Assembly (NCBI GenBank): GCA_024291935.2
Contig: CM044310.1
Coordinates: forward strand, 122,274,213 to 122,338,212
Origin: Okapia johnstoni
Lineage: Eukaryota; Chordata; Mammalia; Artiodactyla; Giraffidae
Length of the DNA stretch: 64,000 nucleotides
Reading direction: 5' to 3'
In this document: positions 33,594 through 43,700 of the stretch, in pieces
How the letters are laid out: every line of letters starts with the position of its first letter
Position numbering within the stretch: position 1 is the first letter of the stretch
Translations under genes and position numbers: made by a program
Notes under the pieces: model-generated
Databases searched by the model: none
Seen by the model: the letters and a program-made list of their open reading frames with translations, nothing else
What the model was told of the DNA's origin: nothing

Positions 33594-33713
33594 CTACACT
33601 GAGGAGTCCTCAGGGCCGCAGGAGGGGAGTGAAACCTCACTCCCCGTGAAGGAATCCCATTGCGGCTCAGCAGAGGACTCCAAAGAGCTCCACGGGCATT
33701 CCTCCGGGTGGGC
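33594..33713 (-). CDS. LAIR/LILRB-like gene, terminal tail exon
   Basis: The acceptor is CTGTCCTCCCAG, and the frame (phase 0) runs 39 residues to a TAG. The position corresponds to the ITIM exon of LILRB/LAIR genes, but where VTYAQL would be expected it reads C-P-W-S-S-L, so no ITIM (V/I/L-x-Y-x-x-L/V) is present. Confidence 0.4.
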   Translation of the reverse strand, partial: AHPEECPWSSLESSAEPQWDSFTGSEVSLPSCGPEDSSV

Positions 33714-36494
33714 CTGGGAGGACAGAAAGTGAGGGGCGAGCGCCCGGGGCAGGGGCCGGGGCAGGGGGAGAGACTCACGTGCATGTCCTTCTGTCTGTCC
33801 TCCTCCAGCAGGAGGTCCACCGAGACATCGTCTACAAGGAAGAGGAGAGGACAGGCTTCCAGGAAGGGCCTTCTGGTCACCCGGTCTTGCCATCTGTATT
33901 TCAAAGCCGTGATGGGGCGGAGTGAGCGGACCAAGTAGGTCACTCAATAGTCAGTCCCCCAGGGGACTGTAGGCAGAAACAATATGGGAGACCCTTGTAA
34001 GTGGATGGCTCAAGAATTAACCACGAAACCAAGCAGCCTTGCTTAGCAACAAAACCATGCAACAGAAGCAGGAGACCTGCCCCAAACAATGAAACAGTGG
34101 CAGTGTGAGCCTCACACCCTGCCCAGGGAGCCCTGGAATTTAATGACCCCTAGGACATGCTCTCTGCACACATTTAAAAAAAAGAAAATCATTTGTGGAC
34201 CTTGCTTGACCATGTAGGGATGCCTGGGGCAGGGACTGGGGGAAGTTGCTCAGCCTGGAGAAGGAGATGATGATGGAACTGTGACATCCACTCAAAAAAG
34301 TCAAAGAAGGTCTCCCCCTTCCCACTTTTCCTTTGACTATAAACCTGTAGCCCAGTAAATTCTCGGAGGTGGCACCGCCTTGTCTGCCCGCTTGTAAGCC
34401 TCGCAAGCGTGCTTTCCTAGTAAATCGCTTCTTAACTACTGCTTCGCTCTCGCTGACTTCTCTGCACTGAGGCGTGAAGGACTGTGGTACAGAGCTCTCC
34501 CGAGGCCCCAGAAACGACACCAGCTACTTTCAGACTGGACGACTGGAAGCAGGGACGGGCAGTGACGTTGCACGCGGTAAGGCTTCTTCCAGGACGCCTC
34601 TGCCTGCCCCGGAAGGCATCCTCCCCCAGCCCGGCTCCCCGCCTTCTCACGCCTCTTACGCGGATTTTCTTCTGAGAAGTCCGTGCCAGGGTTGAAGCTG
34701 AAGGAAGGGAGATGGACGCATTAAGCTGGGTCTGAGGACTGAGACAGGAACAGCATTTTCTACTGGGAAGAGTCCAGATTCTCCCACCTGTTAAAATCCG
34801 GTTGGTCGTTGGCCTCATCATCAGTGGAACCTACAGAGAGGCGGTGCTGAGAGCCCTTCCTGGGAGGCCCCGCCCCACGCTCCCCCCACCCAGGTGGCCC
34901 CTGCCCCTCCCAGGGCTTACTCTGTTGGCCTCCACAGCAGCACAGGCAGAGGCAAAAGAGGAGGACGAAGACGAGAGGGAGGACCCCGATGGCTGAAGAC
35001 GCGGACACGACGGGAAGGGCTCTTTCTTCAAGAGGGTTTTGGTAGCCTTCAGGGAGGTCTAGGAGTTGCAGAACAGCACAGATCTGTGGTTGGTCTCCGG
35101 CGCGACCAAGTCATCCTTTCAGGACACATGTATTGTATTTACTGTATATGTGTTGTGCGTCTTCCATGTACGAGAAGTTAGTGGCTGTTTTGGAAACTGT
35201 GCTGAACCTATGCGATTACAGAATCTAGACACGTGAGCCAATACACAGAAGTTGCTACTCTTTGCGTATTGAGATAAATTACACAACAAAACTATCTACT
35301 GCATTTTGCAGCAGTCATGTATGGATGAGAGCGTTGGACTGTAAAGAAGGCTGAGCACCAAAGAATTGGTGCTTTTGAACTGTGGTGTTGGAGAAGACTC
35401 TTGAGAGTCCCTTGGACTGCAAGGAGATCCAACCAGTCCAGCCTAAAGGAAATCAGTCCTGAATATTCATTAGAAGGAATGATGCTGAAGCTGAAATTCC
35501 AATACTTTGGCCACCTGATGTGAAGAACTGACTCATTGGAAAAGACCCTGATGCTGGGAAAGATTGAAAGCGGGAGGAGAAGGGGACGACAGAGGATGAG
35601 ATGGTTGGATGGCATCACTGAGTCAATAGACATGAGTTTGAATAGGCTCCAGGAGACAGTGAAGGACAGGGAAGCCTGGCGTGCTGCAGTCCATGGGGTC
35701 GCGAAGAGTCGGACGCGATCAATCGACTGAACAACTGGTGGCTCAGTGGTAAAGAATCCGCCCGCCAATGCAGTAGACATCGGTTCCATCCCTGCTCTAG
35801 AAAGATCCCACATGCCCAGGAGCAACTAAGCCCGAGCGCCACAAATAGAGTCCGCGTTCTAGAGCCCAGGAGCCGCAACCCCTGAAGCCAGGCAGCCAAG
35901 AGCCTGTGCTCCCGGGAACAAGAGAGGCCACAGCGGTGAGATGCCGAGCATCCCAGCTAGAGTAGCCCCTGCTCACTGCAGCTAGACAAAGGCCACGCCC
36001 AGCTACGAAGACCCACTGCGGCCAAAAAATAAATAATAAATAAAAATAAATTATTTAAAGTAATTAAGCGAGGCGTGTGGAGAAGGGGATGGTGCAGGTG
36101 AGAGGCTGAGGTTCTGTCAAGGCTACTCGAGTCCATCCCTGTCTCCGCAGCCCAACTCTAGGAGTTCTCTAGGAGAAAAAGGCGCCACTCACCAGTCTGC
36201 GCCCAAATCCCCTGGTCCCGGCAAAACACTGAAAGGCAGGAACACTTCGTGAGAGAAGTCGCCCGATAACACAGTGGGCTCCCCACGCCTCCAGCTCAGG
36301 GCGGGACGTCCACGCCGAACCGGAGAAGCGCGGCCCGCGGGTGACCCCTCCGTCCCCGGGACCCCAGAGGGGCGTCCCGGCAGAGGGACCCGCTCACGCA
36401 CCGCTCCTCGGCGCCTTCTGCCCTCCGCAGCCCCCGCACGACCGCCCGCGGCCCGCTCACCGAGCCCGAGCAGAAGACGGACGCCCGGGGACAT
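33594..36494 (-). CDS. Ig-less LAIR/LILRB-like LRC gene model (5 exons, 126 codons)
   Basis: Five minus-strand exons with GT/AG ends join in phase: 36,494-36,461 (34 nt), 36,228-36,193 (36 nt), 35,058-34,921 (138 nt), 33,831-33,779 (53 nt) and 33,713-33,594 (120 nt including TAG). The first two have exactly the sizes and phase of the split signal peptide of LRC receptors and encode [20 protein letters not shown] plus AQT, resembling LAIR1. The third gives a short stem and a membrane span (about residues 39-63; [19 protein letters not shown]). The tail [17 protein letters not shown], then [11 protein letters not shown], resembles the LAIR1/LILRB tail, where EEDRQMDTE is followed by an exon with an ITIM. 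Here the ITIM is gone. No immunoglobulin exon lies between exons 2 and 3, where repeats occur instead. It could be a decaying receptor or a small surface protein. Expression is unknown, and homology is judged by eye. Confidence 0.45.
33779..33831 (-). CDS. LAIR/LILRB-like gene, membrane-distal tail exon
   Basis: Acceptor CTCTTCCTTGTAG and donor GTGAGT bound 53 nt encoding [17 protein letters not shown]. It compares with DLAVDVL and EKDRETDTS of LAIR1, and EEDRQMDTE of LILRB, including the position of the exon end. Confidence 0.45.
33990..34525 (+). mobile_element. LTR-like element with TATA and R/U5-like features
   Basis: A 'gactataaacc' TATA-like box (about 34,336) is followed by 'agtaaattc' and the C/T-rich 'tcgcttcttaactactgctt' stretch ending near 34,500. 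This order is typical of a class I endogenous retrovirus LTR. No internal viral genes adjoin it, so it is a probable solo LTR lying antisense in an intron of the receptor-like gene. Confidence 0.45.
34788..34830 (-). CDS. Candidate 43-nt cassette exon of the LAIR-like gene
   Basis: A good acceptor (CTCTCTGTAG) and donor (CAG/GTGGGA) bound 43 nt encoding [13 protein letters not shown] in phase with the transmembrane exon. It corresponds in position and size to the short GPPRSKDEEQKPQQ exon of LAIR1. Its length is not a multiple of three, so including it throws the next two exons out of frame and leads to an early stop. It may be skipped, or mark an alternative or broken isoform. Confidence 0.35.
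34921..35058 (-). CDS. LAIR/LILRB-like gene, stem and transmembrane exon
   Basis: The acceptor TTCTGCAACTCCTAG and donor A/GTAAGC give 138 nt, phase 1 to phase 1 as is usual for LRC receptors. The residues [20 protein letters not shown] form the stem, followed by a hydrophobic cysteine-rich span. The span contains no Arg or Lys, which suits an inhibitory-type receptor rather than an adaptor-coupled one. Confidence 0.5.
35310..35736 (+). mobile_element. BovB LINE 3' fragment
   Basis: Forward BovB 3' end ('aagactcttgagagtccctt' to 'gtcggacgcgatcaatcgac'). It lies where Ig-domain exons of an LRC receptor would be expected. Confidence 0.9.
35738..36062 (+). mobile_element. CHR-type SINE, full length
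   Basis: A long tRNA-Glu-derived SINE with the serial 'gagcccaggagccgcaaccc' body and an A/T-rich tail ('aaaataaataataaat'). Confidence 0.85.
36193..36228 (-). CDS. LAIR/LILRB-like gene, signal-peptide exon 2
   Basis: Exactly 36 nt lie between acceptor CTGCCTTTCAG and donor GTGAGT, encoding [12 protein letters not shown] with flanking split codons. A 36-nt second exon is characteristic of KIR/LILR/LAIR-type genes. The Gln-Thr end matches the usual cleavage area. Confidence 0.55.
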
Positions 36495-36610
36495 GGCGCT
36501 GCCTCGGCCCCACCGCCCGCAGCGCGCAGCCCGCAGCCGCCCGGGCCGGGAGACCTCCCCCGCGGAGTGACAACACCGCCGGCCCGGCAGAGAGGGAAAC
36601 GCTGCTTGTG
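36270..36610. promoter_or_regulatory. CpG island over exon 1 of the LAIR-like gene
   Basis: The stretch is GC-rich with dense CpG and no SINE. It surrounds the 34-nt exon 1. CpG islands are unusual for LRC receptor promoters. A promoter role is inferred from composition only. Confidence 0.5.
36461..36494 (-). CDS. LAIR/LILRB-like gene, signal-peptide exon 1
   Basis: The ATG at 36,494 opens a 34-nt exon ([11 protein letters not shown] plus one base) ending at donor GTGAGC. The size and phase equal those of LRC receptor first exons and of the exon at 364-397. Confidence 0.55.
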
Positions 36611-36699
36611 CAAGACGAAGACGGCGTGAGTCACCCCCCGGGTTTCCTGCCGTGATCTTCCGGCCGCGAAGATGTGGGACATCGGCTCTCCACGATGGC

Positions 36700-36915
36700 C
36701 TGCTTATCTGCTGCAGGGATGGTTCCGCGCGGAAAGAACCCGCCTGCAACGCAGGAGACACAGGAGGCGCGGGTTCGATCCCCGGGTGGGGAAGATGCTC
36801 TGGAGGAGGGCATGGCGACCTGCTCCAGTATGCTTGCCTGGAGAATCCCGTGGACAGAGGCGCCTGGTGGGCTGCAGACCATGGGGTCACGAAGAGTCGG
36901 ACACGACTAACTACA
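36700..36915 (+). mobile_element. Bov-tA SINE (CpG-rich copy)
   Basis: The element runs from the degraded head near 36,715 to 'gtcggacacgactaac'. It retains many CpGs, so it may be young or protected by the adjacent CpG island. Confidence 0.85.
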
Positions 36916-37640
36916 TACACACATCTAAGGAGAAATTTTACTCCTCCCCCAGAAAAAGGAGGTGCCACGCAACTAGAGAAAACTGACTCTGATATATGAA
37001 ACTATGAGGGATGGTATTGCCGACCTTAATCAGACCCGAGAATCTGATGGAGAGCAGTGTGGGTCGGTCCAGGGAAGAGGCCTGGAAGATCAGAGCCTCT
37101 GTACCATACGGACTCTGCAGTAACAGTGGGTGTGAAAAGATGCACCCAAGTCAGAGAGAAAGAAAGGGAAAAAAAGGTTTAGAGAAAAACATCTGGAACT
37201 AATATAATGTGATATGTCAATTTATACCTCAATAAAAAATGAATACCCCAAACACCCCAGAACAAGTATATCATATTCAAACTGAAAGAAAATCAAGGAA
37301 ACAGATAATAAGGTTGAGAGTTCATAGTTGAAAAAAAAAGGGAAAAAGGAAGCATTGATATTCATTCCATTCCTACAGTTTTGATCCTCAATTCTCTCCC
37401 ACAAAGACATAAGTGACACTGAGTAGGACTATTCTGGAGTCTCACGTGGGACTTGGCACCTGGGAGTCACTTGGTACACTAATCAGTCACTTGATACACT
37501 AATTGCCCATAGATAAATAAAGATGTCCCCAACTTAAAAACAAAAAAGAATCCTTATGTAAGTGGACCCACGCCATTCAAACCCATGTTGTTCAAGGGAC
37601 AATCAATATATAATAGCATACAAATATAAGTAATTATATA
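36916..37640. other. Unassigned sequence, partly L1-like
   Basis: A-rich stretches around 37,200-37,560 may be old L1. I see no gene. Confidence 0.3.
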
Positions 37641-37647
37641 TATGTGT

Positions 37648-37850
37648 GTCCTGCTCAGTCGTGTCCAACTCCTTGCGACCCCATAGACTGTAGACCGCCA
37701 GGGTCCTCTGTCCATGGGATTCTCCAGACAAGGATACTGGAGTGGGTTGCCATGCCCTCCTCCAGAGGATCTTCCCGACCCCAGGATCGAACCCATGTTT
37801 CCTGCATTAGCAAGTGGGTTCTTTACTGCTGAGCCACTGGGAAAGTCCAT
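37648..37850 (-). mobile_element. Bov-tA SINE
   Basis: A reverse-oriented element runs from 'gctcagtcgtgtccaactcc' to 'tgagccactgggaaagtcc'. It is flanked on both sides by AT-rich 'ataaatatat' sequence. Confidence 0.9.
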
Positions 37851-38060
37851 ATAAATATATCTAATTGTATATAAAATTATATATAATTACATATAATTAT
37901 ATACATAATTTATTAATTGCACATAAATAAAGGTGTATGCATGTGCTTGTGCGTGTATTATTACATGTATATTATTGTGCATATAAGCACATATATATTA
38001 TACATATTTATACATATACATAACTATGTACATTCAGAAGTATATACATCATATATTCCA
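37851..38060. repeat. AT-rich (TATA/ATAT) low-complexity tract
   Basis: About 200 bp of TA-rich repeats contain several 'tatataattac' variants. There is no coding content. Confidence 0.85.
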
Positions 38061-38381
38061 GCCTCTGTGGGACCTTTGTTTTTAACCTGGGGCATAGCAG
38101 CTTTACAGTGTTGTGGGCAGCAAAGTGACTCGGCCCCATGTGCACACATACGCCATCTTCCTTCAATTCCCTCCCGTTCCGGTCACACTGAGCCCTGAGT
38201 GGAGGTCCCTGTGCCATGCAGTCGGCTCTCATTAGGTTTGTTATCGATTTGATGCATAATAGTGTGCATATGTCAATCCCAATCCCCCAATCTATCCTCC
38301 CCCTCAAACAAAAAAATGTCTTTAGAAGCCTGCAGTGAGGCTGGGCAAGTCCCCGTGAGCACGTTCTGTCTCTGTCCCCAG

Positions 38382-38514
38382 GTGCTGCCCCTGGGACCAC
38401 AGTGCAGAGACTGTCATCGGCTTGGCAGGAGCCGCCATCTTTCTGGTGATCCCGGGGGTCTTCACGGTTAACGCCTGGTTCAGCAGAGGTTTCAAGTGCC
38501 TTGGCCTCAGCTGA
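38382..38514 (+). pseudogene. NCR1/FCAR/GP6-like transmembrane exon relic
   Basis: After a pyrimidine-rich acceptor (tctgtctctgtccccag), the plus strand encodes WDHSAETVIGLAGAAIFLVI, then PGVFTVNAWFSR and a short tail to TGA. This parallels the NCR1 sequence WDHTAQNLLRMGLAFLVL... followed by ...VEDWLSRKR, and the VENWHSH/AEDWHSR ends of FCAR and GP6. The Arg that those receptors use to pair with the FcR gamma chain is missing, apparently with a neighbouring residue. The best acceptor gives phase 2 rather than the usual phase 1. No Ig exon is visible upstream on the plus strand. Chance similarity remains possible. Confidence 0.3.
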
Positions 38515-39570
38515 CTAGGGAGGAGCCCTCATACCTATAAGCAACACCCCAAGGTTGGCAAGGAGGGTCATGAGCCCCCCCCAGCTCAGCCCACGGCTCC
38601 TCCCTCGACGTCAGCTCCCTGTTTCTCTGCTCTTTCTGCCGCTGGGGGTCCCAGGGTCTTCCGAACCTACCATCCTCGGTTTTGGTGGCACAAGATGCGT
38701 TTTCTCCTCCCTCCATCTCACCCGCCTCTGCTTTCTCCTCCTCTCAGCTTCATCTCATCAGATCCACTGGATCTTGGCTGTCAACCCACACACCTCCTCT
38801 TGTGACTGCCTCCACCCCCCAAGAACTCATGTCCTCCTAATGTGTCACCTCTAAGGAGATGACCCCCGCTCCTGAGCTTCCAGCCCCAAAGGGCACCTTG
38901 GGCGGCCTCTCACCTTCAGCTCTCTCTTGGACACTTGTTAATGGTGGTTGGTCCTGGCCACGTGGAGAGAACAGCACCTGTCCATGAGACATTGTTTACC
39001 TCCCGCCCCTCTTGCTACTGTCTTGCTCCAGGTACCGTGATGTCCCCACCGGCTGGGACCCACCCTAAGTCCCACCCACATTTCATTATGTCCTCATTGA
39101 GCTGTTCTCCCAGACGACCTGTTTAAAAATAACAGGAAAACACTGCTCGTGCTTACTGAATGGCTGCAAAAGGCTTCCTTCCTTGAACGCACCATTATTT
39201 GCTTAAGCCATACAGCTGACTTTTACATATTTTCCAGCCTTTCTGTGTTAAAGAAAGGCAATCAATGCACTTTTTTACACGTGCAACCAACGTTCTTTTA
39301 CACATCAGCTTTCCCCGTGCGTGTAGATTCGTAGGCTTCATTTTGAGGGAGGAATTGCTGAGTCTGCCGCTGTAAACTGAGCAGAAACCGACCAGGAGAC
39401 TCTGCCCTGGGGAGGCGCCTAATGGAGTGTGTGAGGGGGAGATAAACAGAAAGACTGCCCAAGCCTGCTCACAGCTTTGTGGTTCCCTACACTTGATGGG
39501 CTACAGCGTAAAGTACAGTACCCTCCTAAGATGCTACCTTTCACCAAAAGTCTTAAGCTACATTTTGTAC
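38515..39570. other. Unassigned sequence
   Basis: I recognise no exon or named repeat. If the preceding exon is real, 38,515-39,110 could be its former 3' untranslated region. Confidence 0.3.
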
Positions 39571-39577
39571 TGATCAA

Positions 39578-39786
39578 GGGCTGCCCTGGTGGCTCGGATG
39601 GTAAAGAATCTGCCTGCAATGCAGGAGACACAGGTTCCATCCTTGGATTGGGAAGATCCCCTGGAGAAGGGAATGGCAACGCACTCCAGTATTCTTGCCT
39701 GGAGAATTCCATGGATAGAGGAGCCTGGAGGGCTACAGTCCATGGGGTCGCAGAGTCGGACAGGACTGAAGCGACTTAGCAGGCAC
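39578..39786 (+). mobile_element. Bov-tA SINE
   Basis: A full element ('gggctgccctggtggctcgg' to 'gacttagcaggcacgc'). Confidence 0.9.
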
Positions 39787-39989
39787 GCAAGCTGAGAACG
39801 TGACTTGAGAAGGCCTAATTAGAGGAATGAAAGAGAAGTGCTTCTCTCTCCCTCACTGGACGAAACAAACAAACAAACACTAAAAAGCAAGTGGCCCAAA
39901 CTGGCCCTGGCAGCCACCTCATGACCCTCCACCGAAGAGACTGCGTTAGGCTCCTCCGGCCCCTGTAACAAATAATAGCGCCTCCGTGA

Positions 39990-40288
39990 CTTGTTCAGTC
40001 TCTGAGTTATGTCCAACTCTTTGCAACCCCATGGACTTCAGCACACCAGGCTCCTTTGCCCTTCACTATCTCCCGAAGTTCACCCAAACTCATGTCCACT
40101 GAGTCGGTGATGCCATCCAACCATCTCATCCTCTGTCGTCCCCTTCTCCTCCTGCCCTCAATCTTTCCCAGCATCAGGGTCTTTTCCAATGAGTCGGCTC
40201 TTCGAATCAGGTGGCCAAAGTATTGGAGCTTCAGCATCAGTCCTTCCAAAGAATATGCAGGGTTGACTTCCGTAGGATTGACGTGGTG
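39990..40288 (-). mobile_element. BovB LINE 3' fragment
   Basis: This is the reverse complement of the BovB 3' end, with a small internal deletion near 40,229. Confidence 0.85.
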
Positions 40289-40289
40289 A

Positions 40290-40596
40290 CCTACAACATA
40301 AATGTATTCGCTCACAGTTCCGGAGGCCGGAAGTCCAAATTCAAGGTGTCAGAGCCGGGGGCGGGGGTGGGATGGGGGACACACCCTCAGAGGCTCGTGT
40401 CTTTCGCAGCTTCTGGGGCTCCCGCCGCTCCTCGGTGGGGCTGCGTCGCCCCGTCCCTGCCCGCCCTCCCCTCATCCCCTCTTCCTCTGCTCTGTCTTCA
40501 CTTCTGAGGACACTGGTTGGACTTGGGCTCCGCCCGGATCATCTAGGACAGCCTCATCTCGAGACCCTCAATTACATCTGCAAAAGCCTTTATCCG
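40290..40596. mobile_element. Interspersed repeat containing 'cacagttccggaggccggaa'
   Basis: The segment resembles a common mammalian repeat with 'ctcacagttctggaggctgg'. A relative is at 57,660-57,960. I do not assign the family. Confidence 0.4.
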
Positions 40597-40745
40597 GGGA
40601 CTTCCCTGGCGTCCAGTGGTTACGACTTCACCTTCCAATGCAGGGGGAACAGGTTCAATTCCTGGTCAGGGAGCTAAAACCCACATGCCTCGGGGCCAAA
40701 ACACCAGAACACAAAAAACAGAAGCAATATTGTAACAAATTTAAT
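40597..40745 (+). mobile_element. CHR-like SINE
   Basis: Head 'gacttccctggcgtccagtg' and tail up to the A-rich segment near 40,740. Confidence 0.8.
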
Positions 40746-40756
40746 AAAGACTTTAA

Positions 40757-43700
40757 AAATCAGTTCAGTTCAGTTCAGTCGCTCAGTCCTGTCCAACTCT
40801 TTGCAACCCCATGGACTACAGCACGCCAGGCCTCCCTGTCCGTCACCAACTCCCAGAGTTTACTTGGACTCATGTCCATTGAGTCGGTGATGCCATCCAA
40901 CCATCTCTTCCTCTGTCGTCCCCTTCTCCTCCCCACCTTCAATCTTTCCCAGCATCAGGGTCTTTTCCAGTGAGTCAGTTCTTCACATCAGGTGGCCAAA
41001 GTATTGGAGTTTCAGCTTCAGCATCAGCCCTTCCAACGAATATTCAGGACTAATTTCCTTTAGGATAGACTGGTTGGATCTCCTTGCAGTCCAAGGGACT
41101 CTCAAGAGTCTTCTCCAACACCACAGTTCAAAAGCATCAATTCTTCAGCGCTCAGTTTTCTTTATGGTCCAACTCTCACATCCATACATGACCAGTTGAT
41201 AAACCATAGCCTTGACTAGACAGACCTTTGTGGACAAAGTAATGTCTCTGCTTTTTAATATGCTATCTAGTTGATCATAACTTTTCTTCCAAGGAGTAAG
41301 TGTCTTTCAATTTCATGGCTGCAGTTACCATCTGCAGTGATTTTGCAGCCCACAAAAATAAAGTCAGCCACTGTTTCCACTGTTTCCCTATCCATCTGCC
41401 ATGAAGTGATGGGACCAGATGCCATGATCTTAGTTTTCTGAATGTTGAGCTTTAAGCCAACTTTTTCACTCTCCTCTTTCACTTTCATCAAGAGGCTCTT
41501 TAGTTCTTCTTCACTTTCTGCCATAAGGGTGGTGTCATCTGCATATCTGAGGTTATTGATATTTCTCCCAGCAATCTTACTTCCAGCTTGTGCTTCATCC
41601 AGCCCAGCATTTCTCATGATGCATTCTGCATATAAGTTAAATAAGCAGGGTGACAATATACAGCCTTGATGTACTCCTTTTCCTATTTGGAACCAGTCTG
41701 TTGTTCCATGTCCAGTTCTAACTGTTGCTTCCTGACCTGCATACACATTTCTCAGGAGGCAGGTCAGGTGGTCTGGTATTCCCATCTCTTTCAGAATTTT
41801 CCACACTTTGTTGTGATCCACACAGTCAAAGGCTTTGGCATAGTCAATAAAGCAGAAGTAGAGGTTTTTCTGGAACTCTCTTGCTTTTTTGATGATCCAA
41901 CAGATGTTGGCAATTTGATCTCTGGTTCCTCTGCCTTTTCTAAATCCAACTTGTACATCTGGAAGTTCACAGTTTATGTACTGTTGAAGCCTGACTTGGA
42001 GAATTTTGAGCATCACTTTGCTAGCGTGTGAGATGAGTGCAACTGTGCAGTAGTTTGAACATTCTTTGGCATTGCCTTTCTTGGGATTGAATGAAAACTG
42101 ACCTTTTCCAGTCCTGTGGCCACTGCTGAGTTTTCCAAATTTGCTGGCATATTGAGTGCAGCACTTTCACAGCATCATCTTTCAGGATTTGAAAGAGCTC
42201 AACTGGAATTCCATCACCTCCACTAGCTTTGTTTGTAGTGATGCTTCCTAAGGCCCACTTGACTTCACATTCCAGGATGTCTGGCTCTAGGTGAGTGATC
42301 ACACCATCGTGATTGTCTGGGTTGTGAAGATCTTTTTTGTACAGTTCTTCTGTGTATTCTTGCCACCTCTTCTTAATAGCTTCTGCTTCTGTTAGGTCCA
42401 TACCATTTCTGTCCTTTATTGTGCCCATCTTTGCATGAAATATCCCCTTGGTAGTTGTAATTTTCTTGAAAAGATCTCTAGTCTTTCCCATTCTGTTGTT
42501 TTCCTCTATTTCTTTGCACTGATCGCTGAGGAAGGCTTTCTTGTCTCCCCTTGCTATTCTTTGGAACTCTGCATTCAGATGGGAATATCTTTCCTTTCCT
42601 CCTTTGCCTTCGCTTCTCTTCTTTCCTCAGCTATCTGTAAGGCCTCCTCGGACAGCCATTTTGCCTTTTTGCATTTCTTTTTGTTGGGGATGGTCTTGAT
42701 CACAGCCTCCTCCTGTACAATGTCAGGAACCTGAATCTCCATCCATAGTTCTCCAGGCAATCTATCAGGTCTAATCCCTGGAATCTATGTGTCACTTCCA
42801 CTGTATAATCATAAGGAATCTCATTTAGGTCATACCTGAATGGTCTAGAGCATGGGACCTTTTGAAGGAGGTCACCATTATCTTCATTATGTCCACCATA
42901 GTTTGGCCTCAGGTCAAATAACAGGCAGGGAACACAACCCCGCCCATTGACAGAAAATTGGATTAAAGATTTACTGAGCATGGCCCCATCCATCAGAACA
43001 AGACCCATTTTCCCCCACAGTCAGTCTCTTCCATCAGGAAGTTTCCATAAGCCTCTTATCCTTCTCCATCAGAGGGCAGACGGACTGAAAACCACAATCA
43101 CAGAAAACTAACCAGACTGATCACATGGACCACAGCCTTGTCTAACTCAATGAAACTATGAGCCAGCCGTGTAGGGCTACCCAAGATGGATGGGTCATGG
43201 TGGAAGTTCTGACAAAACGTGGTCCCCTGGAGAAGGGAATGGCAAACCACTTCAGTATTCTTGCCTTGAGAACCCCATGAACAGTATGAAAAGGCAAAAA
43301 GATAGGACACTGAAAGATGAACTCCCCAGGTCGGTAGGTGCCCAATATGTGACAGGATGATCTCTGTTCATTTCCAAGGCAAACCACTCAATAGCACAGT
43401 AATCCAAGCCTATACCCCGACCAGTAATGCTGAAGAAGCTGATGTTGACCAGTCCTATGAAGACCTACAAGACCTTCTAGAACTAACACCCAAAAAAGAT
43501 GTCCTTTTCATTATAGGGGACTGGAATGCAAAAGTAGGAAGTCAAGAAACACCTGGAGTAACAGGCAAATTTGGCCTTGGAGTACAGAATGAAGCAGGGC
43601 AAAGGCTAACAGAGTTTTTCCAAGAGAACGCACTGGTCATAGCAAACACCCTCTTCCAACAACATGTGTAGAGAAGACTCTACACGTGGACATCACCAGA

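Noticed and set aside
33446..33943. 165-codon minus-strand open frame across the tail exons
   Set aside because: It reads through an intron (GTGAGT to TCCCAG). Only the parts within the splice sites resemble LAIR/LILRB tails.
36189..36968. 259-codon minus-strand open frame taken as a single protein
   Set aside because: It runs through a SINE, a CpG island, and two short exons with clear donor/acceptor sites. The split 34 + 36 nt exon model explains the region better.
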